Shown piece after piece: positions 53,085 through 62,450 of a DNA stretch of 64,000 nt (position 1 is its first letter; each line of letters begins with the position of its first letter). Source of the DNA: Ignisphaera aggregans DSM 17230 (lineage in GTDB: Archaea; Thermoproteota; Thermoprotei_A; Sulfolobales; Ignisphaeraceae). Below the pieces are notes generated by a model. That model ran no database searches. It was not told where the DNA came from and saw only the letters and a list, made by a program, of their open reading frames with translations. The translations under genes were made by a program, and so were the position numbers. Location of the stretch: positions 1,530,501 through 1,594,500 of the forward strand of contig CP002098.1 in assembly GCA_000145985.1 (NCBI GenBank). The letters run 5' to 3'.

Positions 53085-53975
53085 GTGGATATACATAGAG
53101 ATGCGGATTACTACATATATATAGCTACAGCAATACTATTCATAGCATTGATAATAGCATCTATAACCAATGATGTAATTCTATGGAGAATATTTTCAGC
53201 ATTTGGAGAAGAGCTAGCATATATAGCTCTATCAATACTCATCTACATATTTATAGATCCATATACAGGCTTAACACTAATCTCTCTAACCATTCTCTCA
53301 GGCTCCATAAACATATTACTGAAATACACATTGAATCTTCCAAGACCTCCTAGAGAGCTTTGGAAGATTAGTGAAAGTGGCCCCGGTTTTCCAAGTGGTC
53401 ATAGCCAAATATCATCTACATTCTGGACATTTATATGCATAGAAATGAAGAGTCTGTCCATGGTCGTACTATCCATATCTATTCTAATATCCATAGCCCT
53501 TTCAAGAATTTTCCTAGGGGTGCACTACTGGTATGATGTTGTTGGTGGATTAGCTATAGGTATAGCAATAACTTCAACATCTATACTCATACTAAGAAGA
53601 TTTGATGAGAGGAAAACTCTAGCTATACTAAATATATCGACATTCATAGTATCGCTATACAATGTATATATGGGTCATGAGATACATCTATCACTAGCAT
53701 TAGTAGGACTATCAATAGGTTTTACACTAGGCTATAAATGGATAACCAAATCTGTTAGCATTATCAGAAATACTAATATCTATGGAAAGATTATTATGTT
53801 TATAGCTATTGTAGCTATAGCTATTATACTAAGAGAGATCTCCAGCATCTCACCAGCTATTACACCTATATCATATATATTGATAGCATTGTCAATCCTA
53901 TCGATACCTATACTATATGAGAAGTTCGCTTCTAGGGAAAAAGGTTTTGGTTCTGTGGAAGCGGAAGATTTATAA
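53085..53975 (+). CDS. PAP2-family membrane phosphatase
   Basis: 296 residues with about eight membrane helices. The three PAP2 motifs are present: KYTLNLPRPPRE (K-x6-R-P), PSGHSQ, and SRIFLGVHYWYDVVGG (S-R-x5-H-x3-D). Enzymes of this family dephosphorylate lipid or prenyl phosphates at the membrane. The GTG start is 1 base after the stop of the preceding gene, so it is co-transcribed. Helices after residue 170 form an extra C-terminal membrane part. Confidence 0.9.
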   Translation: MDIHRDADYYIYIATAILFIALIIASITNDVILWRIFSAFGEELAYIALSILIYIFIDPYTGLTLISLTILSGSINILLKYTLNLPRPPRELWKISESGPGFPSGHSQISSTFWTFICIEMKSLSMVVLSISILISIALSRIFLGVHYWYDVVGGLAIGIAITSTSILILRRFDERKTLAILNISTFIVSLYNVYMGHEIHLSLALVGLSIGFTLGYKWITKSVSIIRNTNIYGKIIMFIAIVAIAIILREISSISPAITPISYILIALSILSIPILYEKFASREKGFGSVEAEDL

Positions 53976-54016
53976 ACCTCTGTAGAGTTTAGGATATCTC
54001 TAGGAGGTGTAGATAT

Positions 54017-54301
54017 ATGGTGAAGGTAAGCAGATCTCTAGCTGTAAAGGATGAAACTGTATTTCTAAGCAAAGGACTTAAAGCACTTAGATATTCATCG
54101 GCTGCAAAACTACTAAGAGTGTTTAAGAGCCCAACACTAGGAACAGAGCTCTCGGACTGCATGGACAAAGGACCTGTATATATAGTTAAATTCAAGAACT
54201 ATACAGTTATTGTCCAGCCTGACCATGTACATGTTGTAGAAGCTAAAAGTGAACAGGAAGCTACTTCAGTTGTAGAAGAACTTGCAAAGGCAATTAGCTA
54301 A
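54017..54301 (+). CDS. Small hypothetical protein
   Basis: 94 residues with a perfect AGGAGGTG ribosome site 7 bases before the ATG, a strong sign of expression. Predicted fold is alpha/beta: a helical stretch (LKALRYSSAAKLLRVF) and then strands and a last helix (YTVIVQPDHVHVVEAKSEQE). No motif recognised; size and balance of charges suggest a soluble single-domain protein. It stands alone between the PAP2 and MFS genes. Confidence 0.75.
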   Translation: MVKVSRSLAVKDETVFLSKGLKALRYSSAAKLLRVFKSPTLGTELSDCMDKGPVYIVKFKNYTVIVQPDHVHVVEAKSEQEATSVVEELAKAIS

Positions 54302-54350
54302 ATTTATAACTTATAACCATAGCTCTACCAGATAAATATATTTTTTATCC

Positions 54351-55535
54351 TCATCTTCTCACCTTATCGATAAGAACTATAGATAGTACTCCTATTGCCG
54401 ATAGATAGAATGCTAGCTCTGGCCAAAGCGTAGAAGCTATATAGCTACCTATAGTCATAGATATAGCTGGAACAATATTCTGTATAAGGAAGAGTAGAGA
54501 GGTTTGTTGAATCCTTACACCTCTATCAACATCTTTTACAAGATAGCTAAAGAGTGTTAGCCATAGACCTATACCCCCTGCTCCAGCTATAAAAGATCTT
54601 ACTATCTGTAGATCTAGTCTAGACATAAATGGAAAGACAATGTTTGCCGCTATAGATATCAATATAGCTATTTTTGCTGTATTTATAGATCCAATTCTAT
54701 ATATAGCAATAGTCCATGTCCAAGGCGTTAGAAAACTAGCAATAGTTGATGCAGTATTCATTAAAGCTAGCCAAAGCTCATCTGCACCCCATCTCTCTAG
54801 CATATAGGGGACATATATAGAGGATGCAAAGTTTATAGATAGATATATTATCGTTACCACAACACAGAATGTTGCTAAATCTCTAGCAAGTTCTATAGCA
54901 GATCTCCTATCTATATCATCATTATACCTATTGATTATCTCTCCTAATCTAAACATTAATGGTAAATCAGATAGAAATAACAGTGAAGCTAATGTGAATA
55001 GAAGTCCGTATTGCCTTACACTATTAGATGTATATAGAAGTATACCTGCAATACTATTGCCTATAAACATTCCTATAGTTCCCATAATAGAGTCTAGAGC
55101 AATATACCTTGATCTAAGGTTCAATGGAATATTATCAGCTATATAATCAGCCCACGATAAGCCAGCTATAGATGAAATAAGATTTGCTGTGGAAAACCCT
55201 ATGGATACTACATAAACTAAAATTTTACCGCTGAAGACCTCAAAAAATATTATCAACGAGGTTAAGAGGAATATAATTCTAGAGATGGATATAGATATCT
55301 TAAAGAGATACAGCCTCTTACACCTAATGGATCTGGGGATAAATAGAGCTACTAGATATGTTAGAGATGCCGAATACATAGGTAAACTAGCAACAATATT
55401 AACATCAAAATAATCTGGAGATACCCTTGAGGCAAGAGCAGTTCTATAAAGCCATATAGAACCGAACCATATACCCCATAGAATAGCATCTATAAGTAAA
55501 ATTATGATTATCTTTCTAGGGCTATCAATAGCCAT
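54351..55535 (-). CDS. MFS-type transporter
   Basis: 394 residues with about eleven to twelve membrane helices. The first half has a loop with ADYIADNIPLNLRSRYIALD between helices, a position where major facilitator proteins carry a charged signature; the second half repeats the layout after a cytosolic loop (EIINRYNDDIDRRSAIELAR). The substrate cannot be told. Stand-alone, on the opposite strand to its neighbours. Confidence 0.8.
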   Translation of the reverse strand: MAIDSPRKIIIILLIDAILWGIWFGSIWLYRTALASRVSPDYFDVNIVASLPMYSASLTYLVALFIPRSIRCKRLYLFKISISISRIIFLLTSLIIFFEVFSGKILVYVVSIGFSTANLISSIAGLSWADYIADNIPLNLRSRYIALDSIMGTIGMFIGNSIAGILLYTSNSVRQYGLLFTLASLLFLSDLPLMFRLGEIINRYNDDIDRRSAIELARDLATFCVVVTIIYLSINFASSIYVPYMLERWGADELWLALMNTASTIASFLTPWTWTIAIYRIGSINTAKIAILISIAANIVFPFMSRLDLQIVRSFIAGAGGIGLWLTLFSYLVKDVDRGVRIQQTSLLFLIQNIVPAISMTIGSYIASTLWPELAFYLSAIGVLSIVLIDKVRR

Positions 55536-55634
55536 AGCCTCGATACACCTTGGTAAAGCTTTTTATCTAGATTAACACGATATAAATCGTATTGTATCGA
55601 TTTTCCCTATACCTAGGTATTGGTGGTATTAGAT

Positions 55635-56090
55635 ATGTGTGAAAATGATCTTAAAAACGTTGTTCAGATAGGTATAGTTGTAGACAATATTGAGAAAGCT
55701 GTTGAGTCTTGGTCAAAACTTCTTGGTGTAGAGCCTCCAGAGATTATCGAGACTGGTCCTTTGGAAGAGACGAAGATGGAGTTTAGAGGAAGGCAATCTA
55801 GTGGTAGAGCCAAGCTAGCCTTTATAAAACTTGAGAATATTGTTATAGAGCTTATAGAGCCTATAGATGGGCCTAGTACATGGAGAGAATTTCTAGAGAA
55901 TCGCGGTCCTGGTATACATCATATAGCGTTTGATGTAGGTAAACCTGAGGAATGTCTAGAGAAGTTAGAGGGTCTTGGTGCTAGAGTTGAGCAGAGGGGT
56001 ATGTTTAGAGGAGGATACTATGTATATGTCGATGCTAGAAAAAGTCTTGGGGCTATTATAGAGATACTTCATCACTATAGAGATAGATGA
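55635..56090 (+). CDS. VOC-family protein resembling methylmalonyl-CoA epimerase
   Basis: 151 residues from the ATG of MCENDLK (GGTGGT upstream; a TTG at 55620 is less likely). Two beta-alpha-beta-beta-beta units form the vicinal-oxygen-chelate fold: VQIGIVVDNIEKAVESWSKL and GIHHIAFDVGKPEECLEKLE. Metal ligands expected are His/Gln at VQIG, His in IHHIAF and Glu in AIIEIL; the first is Gln rather than His. It lies 10 bases before larB. Epimerase is the best guess but glyoxalase-type enzymes share the fold. Confidence 0.75.
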   Translation: MCENDLKNVVQIGIVVDNIEKAVESWSKLLGVEPPEIIETGPLEETKMEFRGRQSSGRAKLAFIKLENIVIELIEPIDGPSTWREFLENRGPGIHHIAFDVGKPEECLEKLEGLGARVEQRGMFRGGYYVYVDARKSLGAIIEILHHYRDR

Positions 56091-56100
56091 GGAGATATAT

Positions 56101-56889
56101 ATGTATGATCTGAGGAAGATTCTTGAGGATCTCGTCAATGAGAGGATAGATATAGATGAAGCTGTAAAGAGGATTAGGCTATTTGGTATTGAAAATATTG
56201 AGAATATGATTAGATTTGATATTAGTAGACATCTTAGGAGGGATGTACCGGAGATAGTATTTGGGGAGGGAAAGGATGTAGAGAGTCTAGCTAGAATTAT
56301 AAAGGAGGTTACACAGCAGATAGGTAGAGTCATAGTATCTAGACTTAGCCCTAGACAGATAGAGTTTCTGAGAAGGTTAGAGCTAGACAATATCTCTATA
56401 GAAATCAATGATAGGGGGAGGATAGCTGTTGCTAGATTAAAGAACTATACAAAACCCTTCTACAACTGTAGGATAGGGATTGTAGCTGCTGGAACAGCTG
56501 ATATTGGTGTAGCTGAGGAGGCTAGAGTAGTTGTTGAGGAGATGGGGTGTAGAGCCATAGCTATATATGATGTTGGTATAGCTGGTCTACATAGGGTTAT
56601 AGAGGCTGTAAAGAGGGTTAAGGAGGAGGATGTAGATGTTGTTATAGCTATTGCTGGTATGGAGGGTGCACTACCATCGGTTCTCGCATCACTTCTAGAT
56701 ATACCGGTGATAGGAGTTCCAACATCTATTGGATATGGTGTTGGTGGTAAGGGAAAGTCTGCTTTATACTCAATGCTACAAGCATGCCCCTTAGGATTAG
56801 CAGTAGTTAATATTGATAATGGTGTTAATGCAGCTATTATTGCAAGTCTTATTGGTAGGAGAATCGCTTTGTATAGATCTAAATGCTAA
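56101..56889 (+). CDS. larB: LarB, nicotinate adenine dinucleotide carboxylase/hydrolase for Ni-pincer cofactor
   Basis: 262 residues. The C-terminal PurE-like domain is clear: GIVAAGTADIGVAEEARVVV, AIAGMEGALPSVLASLLD, and VIGVPTSIGYGVGGKGKSAL. LarB carboxylates and hydrolyses NaAD to start the (SCS)Ni pincer cofactor of lactate racemase and related LarA enzymes. LarC follows at 57033. LarE and a LarA-type enzyme are not in the window. GGAG upstream of ATG. Confidence 0.92.
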   Translation: MYDLRKILEDLVNERIDIDEAVKRIRLFGIENIENMIRFDISRHLRRDVPEIVFGEGKDVESLARIIKEVTQQIGRVIVSRLSPRQIEFLRRLELDNISIEINDRGRIAVARLKNYTKPFYNCRIGIVAAGTADIGVAEEARVVVEEMGCRAIAIYDVGIAGLHRVIEAVKRVKEEDVDVVIAIAGMEGALPSVLASLLDIPVIGVPTSIGYGVGGKGKSALYSMLQACPLGLAVVNIDNGVNAAIIASLIGRRIALYRSKC

Positions 56890-57032
56890 TCATATATAGA
56901 CAATATTTAGATGTACTAGGAATAGCCTTGGTAAAGATGTCAAACTAGATATATTTATTATAGCTATACAAACATTTTTCTATAGCTTAAATAATGACGA
57001 TAGATAGCTATATCCTAGGCGGTGTATAGCCA

Positions 57033-58286
57033 TTGACTATACTAGTATTTGATCCATCTATAGCTGGAGTCTCAGGAGATATGATACTAGGATCTCTAGT
57101 TGATTTAGGAGCAAACCAAAGAGAGATAGAGTTGCTGAGAGAGTTCATACCGAGATATGTAGATGGTGTTAGTGATATAGATATATCATTTATTGATGTT
57201 CATAGAGGTGGGTTTAGAGCTAAGAAACTTGTGGCAAAGTTTATAGATAGAGCTTCTCATAGACATGGGATAGAGATGATAAGAGCAGTAGAGAGAATTG
57301 TTATGGATCTAGAGCTTAGTGATAAGATGAAGAGCTTTGCTATAAATGCTATAAAATCTCTTGTAGAAGTTGAGGCATATGTACATGGTGTATCCATAGA
57401 TAGTGTTGAGCTAGATGAATCTGGATCTATAGATACTATAATAGATATTGTTGGAACAGCTATAGCTCTTCAAAGCCTTGGGATAGCAGATTCAACAGTA
57501 TTGTCACTACCTATAGCTTTGGGTGGAGGAAAAATAAGTTTTTCCCACGGGATATTCTCAGTACCCACACCTGCAACTCTAGAGCTTGCTAAAAGGGGTA
57601 GAGCTCTAGTCTTTGGAGGACCTATAGATGAAGAGCTTGCAACACCTACTGGTGTAGCTATACTCATAAATCTTGTAGATAGATTTGAGGCTAGACTTCC
57701 ACCAGTAAAACCTATTAGAATTGGATATGGTGCTGGAGATAAGGAGTTTAAATCTATTCCAAACATATTGAGGGCTATACTATGTGAGAATACCAATGAA
57801 GTAGATGGCTATAGTCTGGAGGAGATAGGGGTTATAGAGACAGATATAGATGATGCTACAGGTGAGATGGCTGGCTATATAGTTGAGAGATTACTCAATA
57901 GTGGTGCAAGAGATGTATCTATAATCCCCCTATATATGAAGAAGAATAGACCTGGCTTCATGATTAGAGCAATAACAGATATTGACAATATGACTAAACT
58001 AGCTGATATCCTCATCAGGGAGATTGGGACTCTTGGAGTAAGATATAACATATATAAAAGAGTTGTTGTTCCAATAAGAGAGTTAAGACCTATAGAGATA
58101 GAGATAAACGGGAGAAAGGCTACCATAACACTAAAAATTGGTAGAAATCTTAGGGGAGAAATAATATCGGTAAAACCTGAATACGAAGATTTAAAGACTA
58201 TATCTAAAGAGTTTGGAATTCCAATAAAAGATGTATTGAGAATCATATATGAAAATATAGGTAGATATATCAACTATAGACACTAA
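57033..58286 (+). CDS. larC: LarC, nickel-inserting enzyme for Ni-pincer cofactor
   Basis: 417 residues. N-terminal FDPSIAGVSGDMILGSLVDL, then LDESGSIDTIIDIVGTAIAL and FSHGIFSVPTPATLELAKRG are LarC signatures. The C-terminal half has VIETDIDDATGEMAGYIVER. LarC inserts nickel into the sulfur-bearing pyridinium product of LarE. It is a single uninterrupted chain, while some bacterial genes need a ribosomal frameshift. The TTG start has GGCGGTG eight bases upstream. Confidence 0.93.
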   Translation: MTILVFDPSIAGVSGDMILGSLVDLGANQREIELLREFIPRYVDGVSDIDISFIDVHRGGFRAKKLVAKFIDRASHRHGIEMIRAVERIVMDLELSDKMKSFAINAIKSLVEVEAYVHGVSIDSVELDESGSIDTIIDIVGTAIALQSLGIADSTVLSLPIALGGGKISFSHGIFSVPTPATLELAKRGRALVFGGPIDEELATPTGVAILINLVDRFEARLPPVKPIRIGYGAGDKEFKSIPNILRAILCENTNEVDGYSLEEIGVIETDIDDATGEMAGYIVERLLNSGARDVSIIPLYMKKNRPGFMIRAITDIDNMTKLADILIREIGTLGVRYNIYKRVVVPIRELRPIEIEINGRKATITLKIGRNLRGEIISVKPEYEDLKTISKEFGIPIKDVLRIIYENIGRYINYRH

Positions 58287-58316
58287 ATACAACATAACTA
58301 TATGATTATCTTGGAA

Positions 58317-58409
58317 TCCCGAGATCCATAGTGTTTTAAAGTCTTAGGCAAACTCGATAAGAGCTGCCGTGGTTAGACTTAGAAGAAATACAGTGGATCA
58401 AACCTGGGA
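58317..58409 (+). ncRNA. Long imperfect hairpin, candidate structured RNA
   Basis: In the 215-base gap between larC and the next gene, nested complementary arms fold into one hairpin: TCCC 58317-58320 with GGGA 58406-58409; GATCCA 58323-58328 with TGGATC 58394-58399; TGTTTT 58332-58337 with AAA(T)ACA 58386-58392; AAGTCT 58339-58344 with AGACTT 58375-58380; GGCA 58347-58350 with TGCC 58365-58368; CTC 58353-58355 with GAG 58361-58363. ACA follows the stem, and a T-rich stretch (58430-58438) may end transcription. An H/ACA-type guide RNA is one possibility; the strand is uncertain. Confidence 0.4.
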
Positions 58410-58501
58410 AACACTATTATATTAACGATGTTATTTTTCATAACCAGTAGAAATATTATTTATTCAACCAAATACTCAAAATAGTTTAAGAGGTAGGGAG
58501 C

Positions 58502-59398
58502 ATGTCTATAGCTATTGTAAGAGCTGAAGATAGTTATAATGGTACAAAAAGGGTATTAGAGCTTATCAAGAATGAGATCTATGAGAAGGTTGGTGGTAGA
58601 GAGAGGTTCTTGATAAAACCTAACTTTGTATCTACATATACATATCTAAGTGCAACACCTAGAGAAACTGTTGAAGCTCTCCTAGAATTCATACATAGCA
58701 CTTTTAATGTTTCTGAGATTATAATAGCAGAGTCTCCAGCTATGGGAAGTGCTTGGGAGGGCTTTAAGAATTATGGCTATTATGAGCTGAAGAAGAGGTT
58801 TGGAGATATAGAGTTTGCTGATCTAGATGACTATGACTATAAAGAGATTGAGCTTGTCGATGAATATGGAAAGACCTTTAGAGTACCTATATCAAGTATA
58901 ATTCTTGATAATAGATATGTAAGGATATCTCCCTGTAGAGCTAAAACACATGATACTGTTATTGTAACTCTAAGTATTAAGAATATAGTTGTTGGATCTA
59001 TAAGAAGAGGATACAAGTCTAGGATACATAGAGGCTATTATACAATCAACTATGCAATAGCAAAAATAGCTACATACATAATGCCAGATTTAGGTATTGT
59101 TGATGGTGTAGAGGCTATGGAGGGTAATGGACCTGTAGCTGGTGATCCAAAGAGATGGGGAGTTGTTTTTGCATCTATAAATCCTGTTAATCTCGATATA
59201 GCTGTATCCTATGGAATGGGTTTTGACCCCCATGATATAGGGTATCTATATCTACTTGCTAACTGGGGATATGGAGAACTAGATTTATCTAAGATGAGAA
59301 TTGTTGGTGAATCTCTAGAGTCTATTAGGACAAAGTTTAAGCCTCATTCAACATATAGAGATCAGCTCTCTTGGAAGAGATTTCTAGCCATGAGATAG
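58502..59398 (+). CDS. DUF362-domain protein
   Basis: 298 residues. RFLIKPNFVSTYTYLSATPR near the N-terminus and SPCRAKTHDTVIVTLSIKNI in the middle are the core of the DUF362 family (K-P-N and K-T-H motifs), followed by IVDGVEAMEGNGPVAGDPKR. Unlike many members it lacks a ferredoxin-type Cys cluster. The function of the family is not established; a redox or ligase-like role has been suggested. Starts with ATG after a GGTAGGGAG ribosome site. Confidence 0.88.
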   Translation: MSIAIVRAEDSYNGTKRVLELIKNEIYEKVGGRERFLIKPNFVSTYTYLSATPRETVEALLEFIHSTFNVSEIIIAESPAMGSAWEGFKNYGYYELKKRFGDIEFADLDDYDYKEIELVDEYGKTFRVPISSIILDNRYVRISPCRAKTHDTVIVTLSIKNIVVGSIRRGYKSRIHRGYYTINYAIAKIATYIMPDLGIVDGVEAMEGNGPVAGDPKRWGVVFASINPVNLDIAVSYGMGFDPHDIGYLYLLANWGYGELDLSKMRIVGESLESIRTKFKPHSTYRDQLSWKRFLAMR

Positions 59399-59444
59399 AT
59401 CTATATTCATAAATATTTTTAGGTCTCAAGAACATAGATATTAA

Positions 59445-59921
59445 ATGGTATTGAATATGACCTTCCCAGGAAAGAGAGTTGCTGTAGGATCAGATGATCT
59501 ATATCCAGTTGTAAATGCAGTGGTTAGATATCTTAAGGAGAAAGGCTTTGAGATAATACCTGTAGGAGCTATAAAGACTGGAAAGCCAGAGCCCTGGCCC
59601 ATTGTGGGTTATGAGGTTGGAGAACTTGTTGCTAGTGGTAAGGCTGATTGGGGTATAGTAATCTGCTATACAGGTACAGGAGTTTCTATAGCTGCAAATA
59701 AGGTTAGGGGTGTGAGAGCTGCTCTATGTAATGATGCTGAGACAGCTCGTGGTGCAAGGCTATGGAATAATGCAAATGTATTAGCATTGAGTGGAAGACT
59801 TGTAACAGAGTATGTAGCAAAGGAGATTTTAGAGGCGTGGATCTCAACAACAAAGATAGATGAGTCTGAGGCTAGGAATATAGAGATGCTTGAGAAGCTT
59901 GATAGAGAGGGTAAGATATAG
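59445..59921 (+). CDS. RpiB/LacAB-family sugar-phosphate isomerase-like protein
   Basis: 158 residues. VAVGSDDLYPVVNAVVRYLK opens the Rossmann-like fold, WGIVICYTGTGVSIAANKVRG carries the active-site Cys and GTG loop, and ARLWNNANVLALSGRLVTEY is the C-terminal signature of RpiB/LacA/LacB. Family members interconvert ribose-5-P and ribulose-5-P or related sugars. The usual D-H-A start is replaced by S-D-D-L, so the substrate may differ. A TATA-like AAATATTTTTA about 30 bases upstream suggests a leaderless ATG at 59445; ATG 59457 is the alternative. Confidence 0.85.
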   Translation: MVLNMTFPGKRVAVGSDDLYPVVNAVVRYLKEKGFEIIPVGAIKTGKPEPWPIVGYEVGELVASGKADWGIVICYTGTGVSIAANKVRGVRAALCNDAETARGARLWNNANVLALSGRLVTEYVAKEILEAWISTTKIDESEARNIEMLEKLDREGKI

Positions 59922-59976
59922 AGTAATGATAAAAATATATACTTAGCAATACACAGATATTTCCTAAGGTGTTAAA

Positions 59977-60642
59977 ATGTATAAGTATCTCTATGTAGAA
60001 CCCACAGTACTTAAGAAGCTCAGCAGTAATGTAACAAAGATGTGGCTACCATTTCTACTCCTAAGATTTAGTGAATATAAACCAAATAAACAATACATTG
60101 CTGATTGTCTATTGAGAGGAGCTATAGATAATAGATATATATCGATATTCACACTAAGAGAACTTCCAAAGAATACAAAGATAGTTGATACACCATCTAT
60201 AGAAGCTGACATACCTGTAAAGACATGTATGAATACCGATATAGCAACAGATCTTATGCAGATAGGTATTGATTATATCAATAACAATTTTGATAAACTC
60301 GATGAATTTATTACAATGGTTGAAGAGTATAGAGATGTTGAGATATCGACAAGAGTATTCCTAAGAACTAGAAGATACGTTATACCAGCAGAGAGGATTA
60401 AGGCGATAGATAGAAAAATAGCTATAGAGGTAGTGGGTGGATTAATAAAAAAGTTCCGTATGTATAGACAAGGTGAAAAAACTGTTCTACCACCGGTAAT
60501 AGATATACAACCTATCTATGCATTTATTTATATAAGTGGTATGAATGCAGGGCTAGTCATAGGAAAGAAGATTATACCTATAAATATATATGCAAAACTA
60601 TTATCAAAACAAAAAGTTAGAGAATCTATACTTGGATCCTGA
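59977..60642 (+). CDS. Hypothetical protein
   Basis: 221 residues with AAGGTG five bases before the ATG. Mixed alpha/beta with a Cys in DCLLRGA and another in PVKTCMNTD. A hydrophobic C-terminal part (IYAFIYISGMNAGLVIGKKI) is probably a buried strand pair rather than a membrane helix. No motif recognised. It stands alone after the RpiB-like gene. Confidence 0.7.
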   Translation: MYKYLYVEPTVLKKLSSNVTKMWLPFLLLRFSEYKPNKQYIADCLLRGAIDNRYISIFTLRELPKNTKIVDTPSIEADIPVKTCMNTDIATDLMQIGIDYINNNFDKLDEFITMVEEYRDVEISTRVFLRTRRYVIPAERIKAIDRKIAIEVVGGLIKKFRMYRQGEKTVLPPVIDIQPIYAFIYISGMNAGLVIGKKIIPINIYAKLLSKQKVRESILGS

Positions 60643-60654
60643 CAATATCTATAT

Positions 60655-60885
60655 CTACAATATCTTTATTCCATTAGATCCTCTCTCGTAGCATACCATT
60701 CCATTTATATATACTGCACAGTATACATATCTCCTAGATTCAGATCCTATACCATCTACAACCTCGGCATCTCTCTGAGCTACCTCACCATCATCTCTTG
60801 CCTTCATTCCGTCTACCACATTGGTAAATATTTTCGCTATTCTAGTTATACTTCCAAATATATGAGTTATATTGAGTCTACTCAA
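60655..60885 (-). CDS. Small hypothetical protein
   Basis: 76 residues from TTG (60883-60885), which has GAGGTGA five bases upstream. A TATA box (TATATATAAG on this strand, 60923-60932) lies at the right distance, so the upstream GTG at 60921 is unlikely. The chain has a helical N-terminal part (HIFGSITRIAKIFTNVVDGM) and two Cys in YVYCAVYINGMVCYERGS. Promoter, ribosome site and sequence together favour a real gene. No family recognised. Confidence 0.6.
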   Translation of the reverse strand: MSRLNITHIFGSITRIAKIFTNVVDGMKARDDGEVAQRDAEVVDGIGSESRRYVYCAVYINGMVCYERGSNGIKIL

Positions 60886-61027
60886 ATTTCTCACCTCTAC
60901 TCTGCGTATATATGTTAGCACTCTTATATATAGTGCGGTGTATCCATATATAACAGATTATACTGGGTAGAACAATTACACCTGTTTGAAAACATATAAA
61001 AATATTTGGGTTATTAGGAGATGTAGT

Positions 61028-62386
61028 TCAATATGTATTAAGATATGATAAATCTATTTTCTCTGGTTCGTAGTCCCTAAGTCTATTCTCAAGATACTCC
61101 TGATATCCTGCTAAATCAAGTAGTCCATGTCCACTTAGATTGAATATTATTACCTTCTTCTCCCTCTCTTCTCTAGCTCTTATAGCTTCATCAATAACAG
61201 CTTTAACTGCATGTGCAGACTCAGGAGCAGGAACAATACCCTCCATCTGTGCAAATAGTTGTGCAGCTCTAAATACCTCTGTCTGATGATATGCTACAGG
61301 TTTAACGATATTGTTTTTCACTAGAAGTGCAAGTGTTGGTGCAACACCGTGGTATCTAAGTCCTCCTGCATGTATTGGTGGAGGGGTGTATCTATGTCCA
61401 ACTGTATACATCTTTAGCATTGGTGTTAATCTTGCTGTATCTCCATAGTCATATGTATATATACCCCTGGTCATTGATGGAACTGCCTTTGGCTCTACAG
61501 CTATGATTTTAACAGATTTCTTCTTCCCCCTAACAATCTCCTCATAGTAGAATGGATATGCTAGTCCTGCAAAATTACTTCCACCACCAACACATCCTAT
61601 AACTATATCTGGTAGCTCTTCACCAATAAGCTCAAATTGCTTAATAGCCTCTAGACCTATTATCGTTTGGTGTAAAAGTACATGGTTTAATACCGACCCA
61701 AGACTATACTTTGTACCAGGATTTGTAACTGCATCCTCTATAGCTTCACTAATAGCTATACCAAGAGAACCAGGGTGATTAGGATCTCTCTCAAGAATCT
61801 CTCTACCGCTCTTGGTATATGGACTTGGGCTGGGTATAACCTCTGCACCATATATCTGCATAAGTATTCTCCTATATGGCTTCTGATCATAGCTAGCTCT
61901 AACCATATAAACCCTAACCTTTAGACCAAAGAGAGCTCCCGCCAAGGCTAGCGCAGATCCCCATTGCCCAGCTCCAGTCTCTGTAGTAAGCCTTTTAGTA
62001 CCTTCAAGCATATTGAAATATGCTTGTGCTATAGCTGTATTTATCTTGTGTGAACCTGTTGGCAATACACCCTCATACTTATAATATATCCTTGCAGGAG
62101 TATCCAAAAACTCCTCAAGCCTCCTAGCCCTAAACAAAGGAGTAGGTCTACCAAGTTCTAGGTATAGGGATAGCAATTCATCTGGAATCTTAATGAATCT
62201 CTCAGTACTAAACTCCTGCTCAATAAGTTTCTTAGGGAATATAGCTATGAGTTCCTCGGGCTTTACATCCTCCCCATTTGGTTTTTTCATTGGTGGTAAT
62301 GGTTCTGGTAGATCAGGAACTATGTTATACCAGTGATCAGGTAGTATATCTTCTGTTTGTGGAGATCTAAGATGCTTTATCTCCAT
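61028..62386 (-). CDS. trpB2: Tryptophan synthase beta-like, TrpB2 family
   Basis: About 452 residues from the ATG of [23 protein letters not shown] is the typical TrpB2 N-terminus. [20 protein letters not shown] holds the PLP lysine, [20 protein letters not shown] follows, and [15 protein letters not shown] is the phosphate-binding loop. TrpB2 joins indole and serine to make tryptophan, often as a stand-alone salvage enzyme; no trpA is near. A start 24 codons earlier would overlap the upstream aldo/keto reductase gene by 8 bases and is less likely. Confidence 0.93.
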   Translation of the reverse strand: MEIKHLRSPQTEDILPDHWYNIVPDLPEPLPPMKKPNGEDVKPEELIAIFPKKLIEQEFSTERFIKIPDELLSLYLELGRPTPLFRARRLEEFLDTPARIYYKYEGVLPTGSHKINTAIAQAYFNMLEGTKRLTTETGAGQWGSALALAGALFGLKVRVYMVRASYDQKPYRRILMQIYGAEVIPSPSPYTKSGREILERDPNHPGSLGIAISEAIEDAVTNPGTKYSLGSVLNHVLLHQTIIGLEAIKQFELIGEELPDIVIGCVGGGSNFAGLAYPFYYEEIVRGKKKSVKIIAVEPKAVPSMTRGIYTYDYGDTARLTPMLKMYTVGHRYTPPPIHAGGLRYHGVAPTLALLVKNNIVKPVAYHQTEVFRAAQLFAQMEGIVPAPESAHAVKAVIDEAIRAREEREKKVIIFNLSGHGLLDLAGYQEYLENRLRDYEPEKIDLSYLNTY

Positions 62387-62450
62387 TGGCGCAAGGATTT
62401 CACCAAGAAAAAGTTGTTGGGAGGGGTTAAAAAGATTTGTGTAGATTAAT

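Noticed and set aside
55965-56408. 147-residue minus-strand frame over the VOC/larB junction
   Set aside because: Ser/Ile/Leu-rich antisense translation typical of this AT-rich genome; both plus-strand genes have family motifs.
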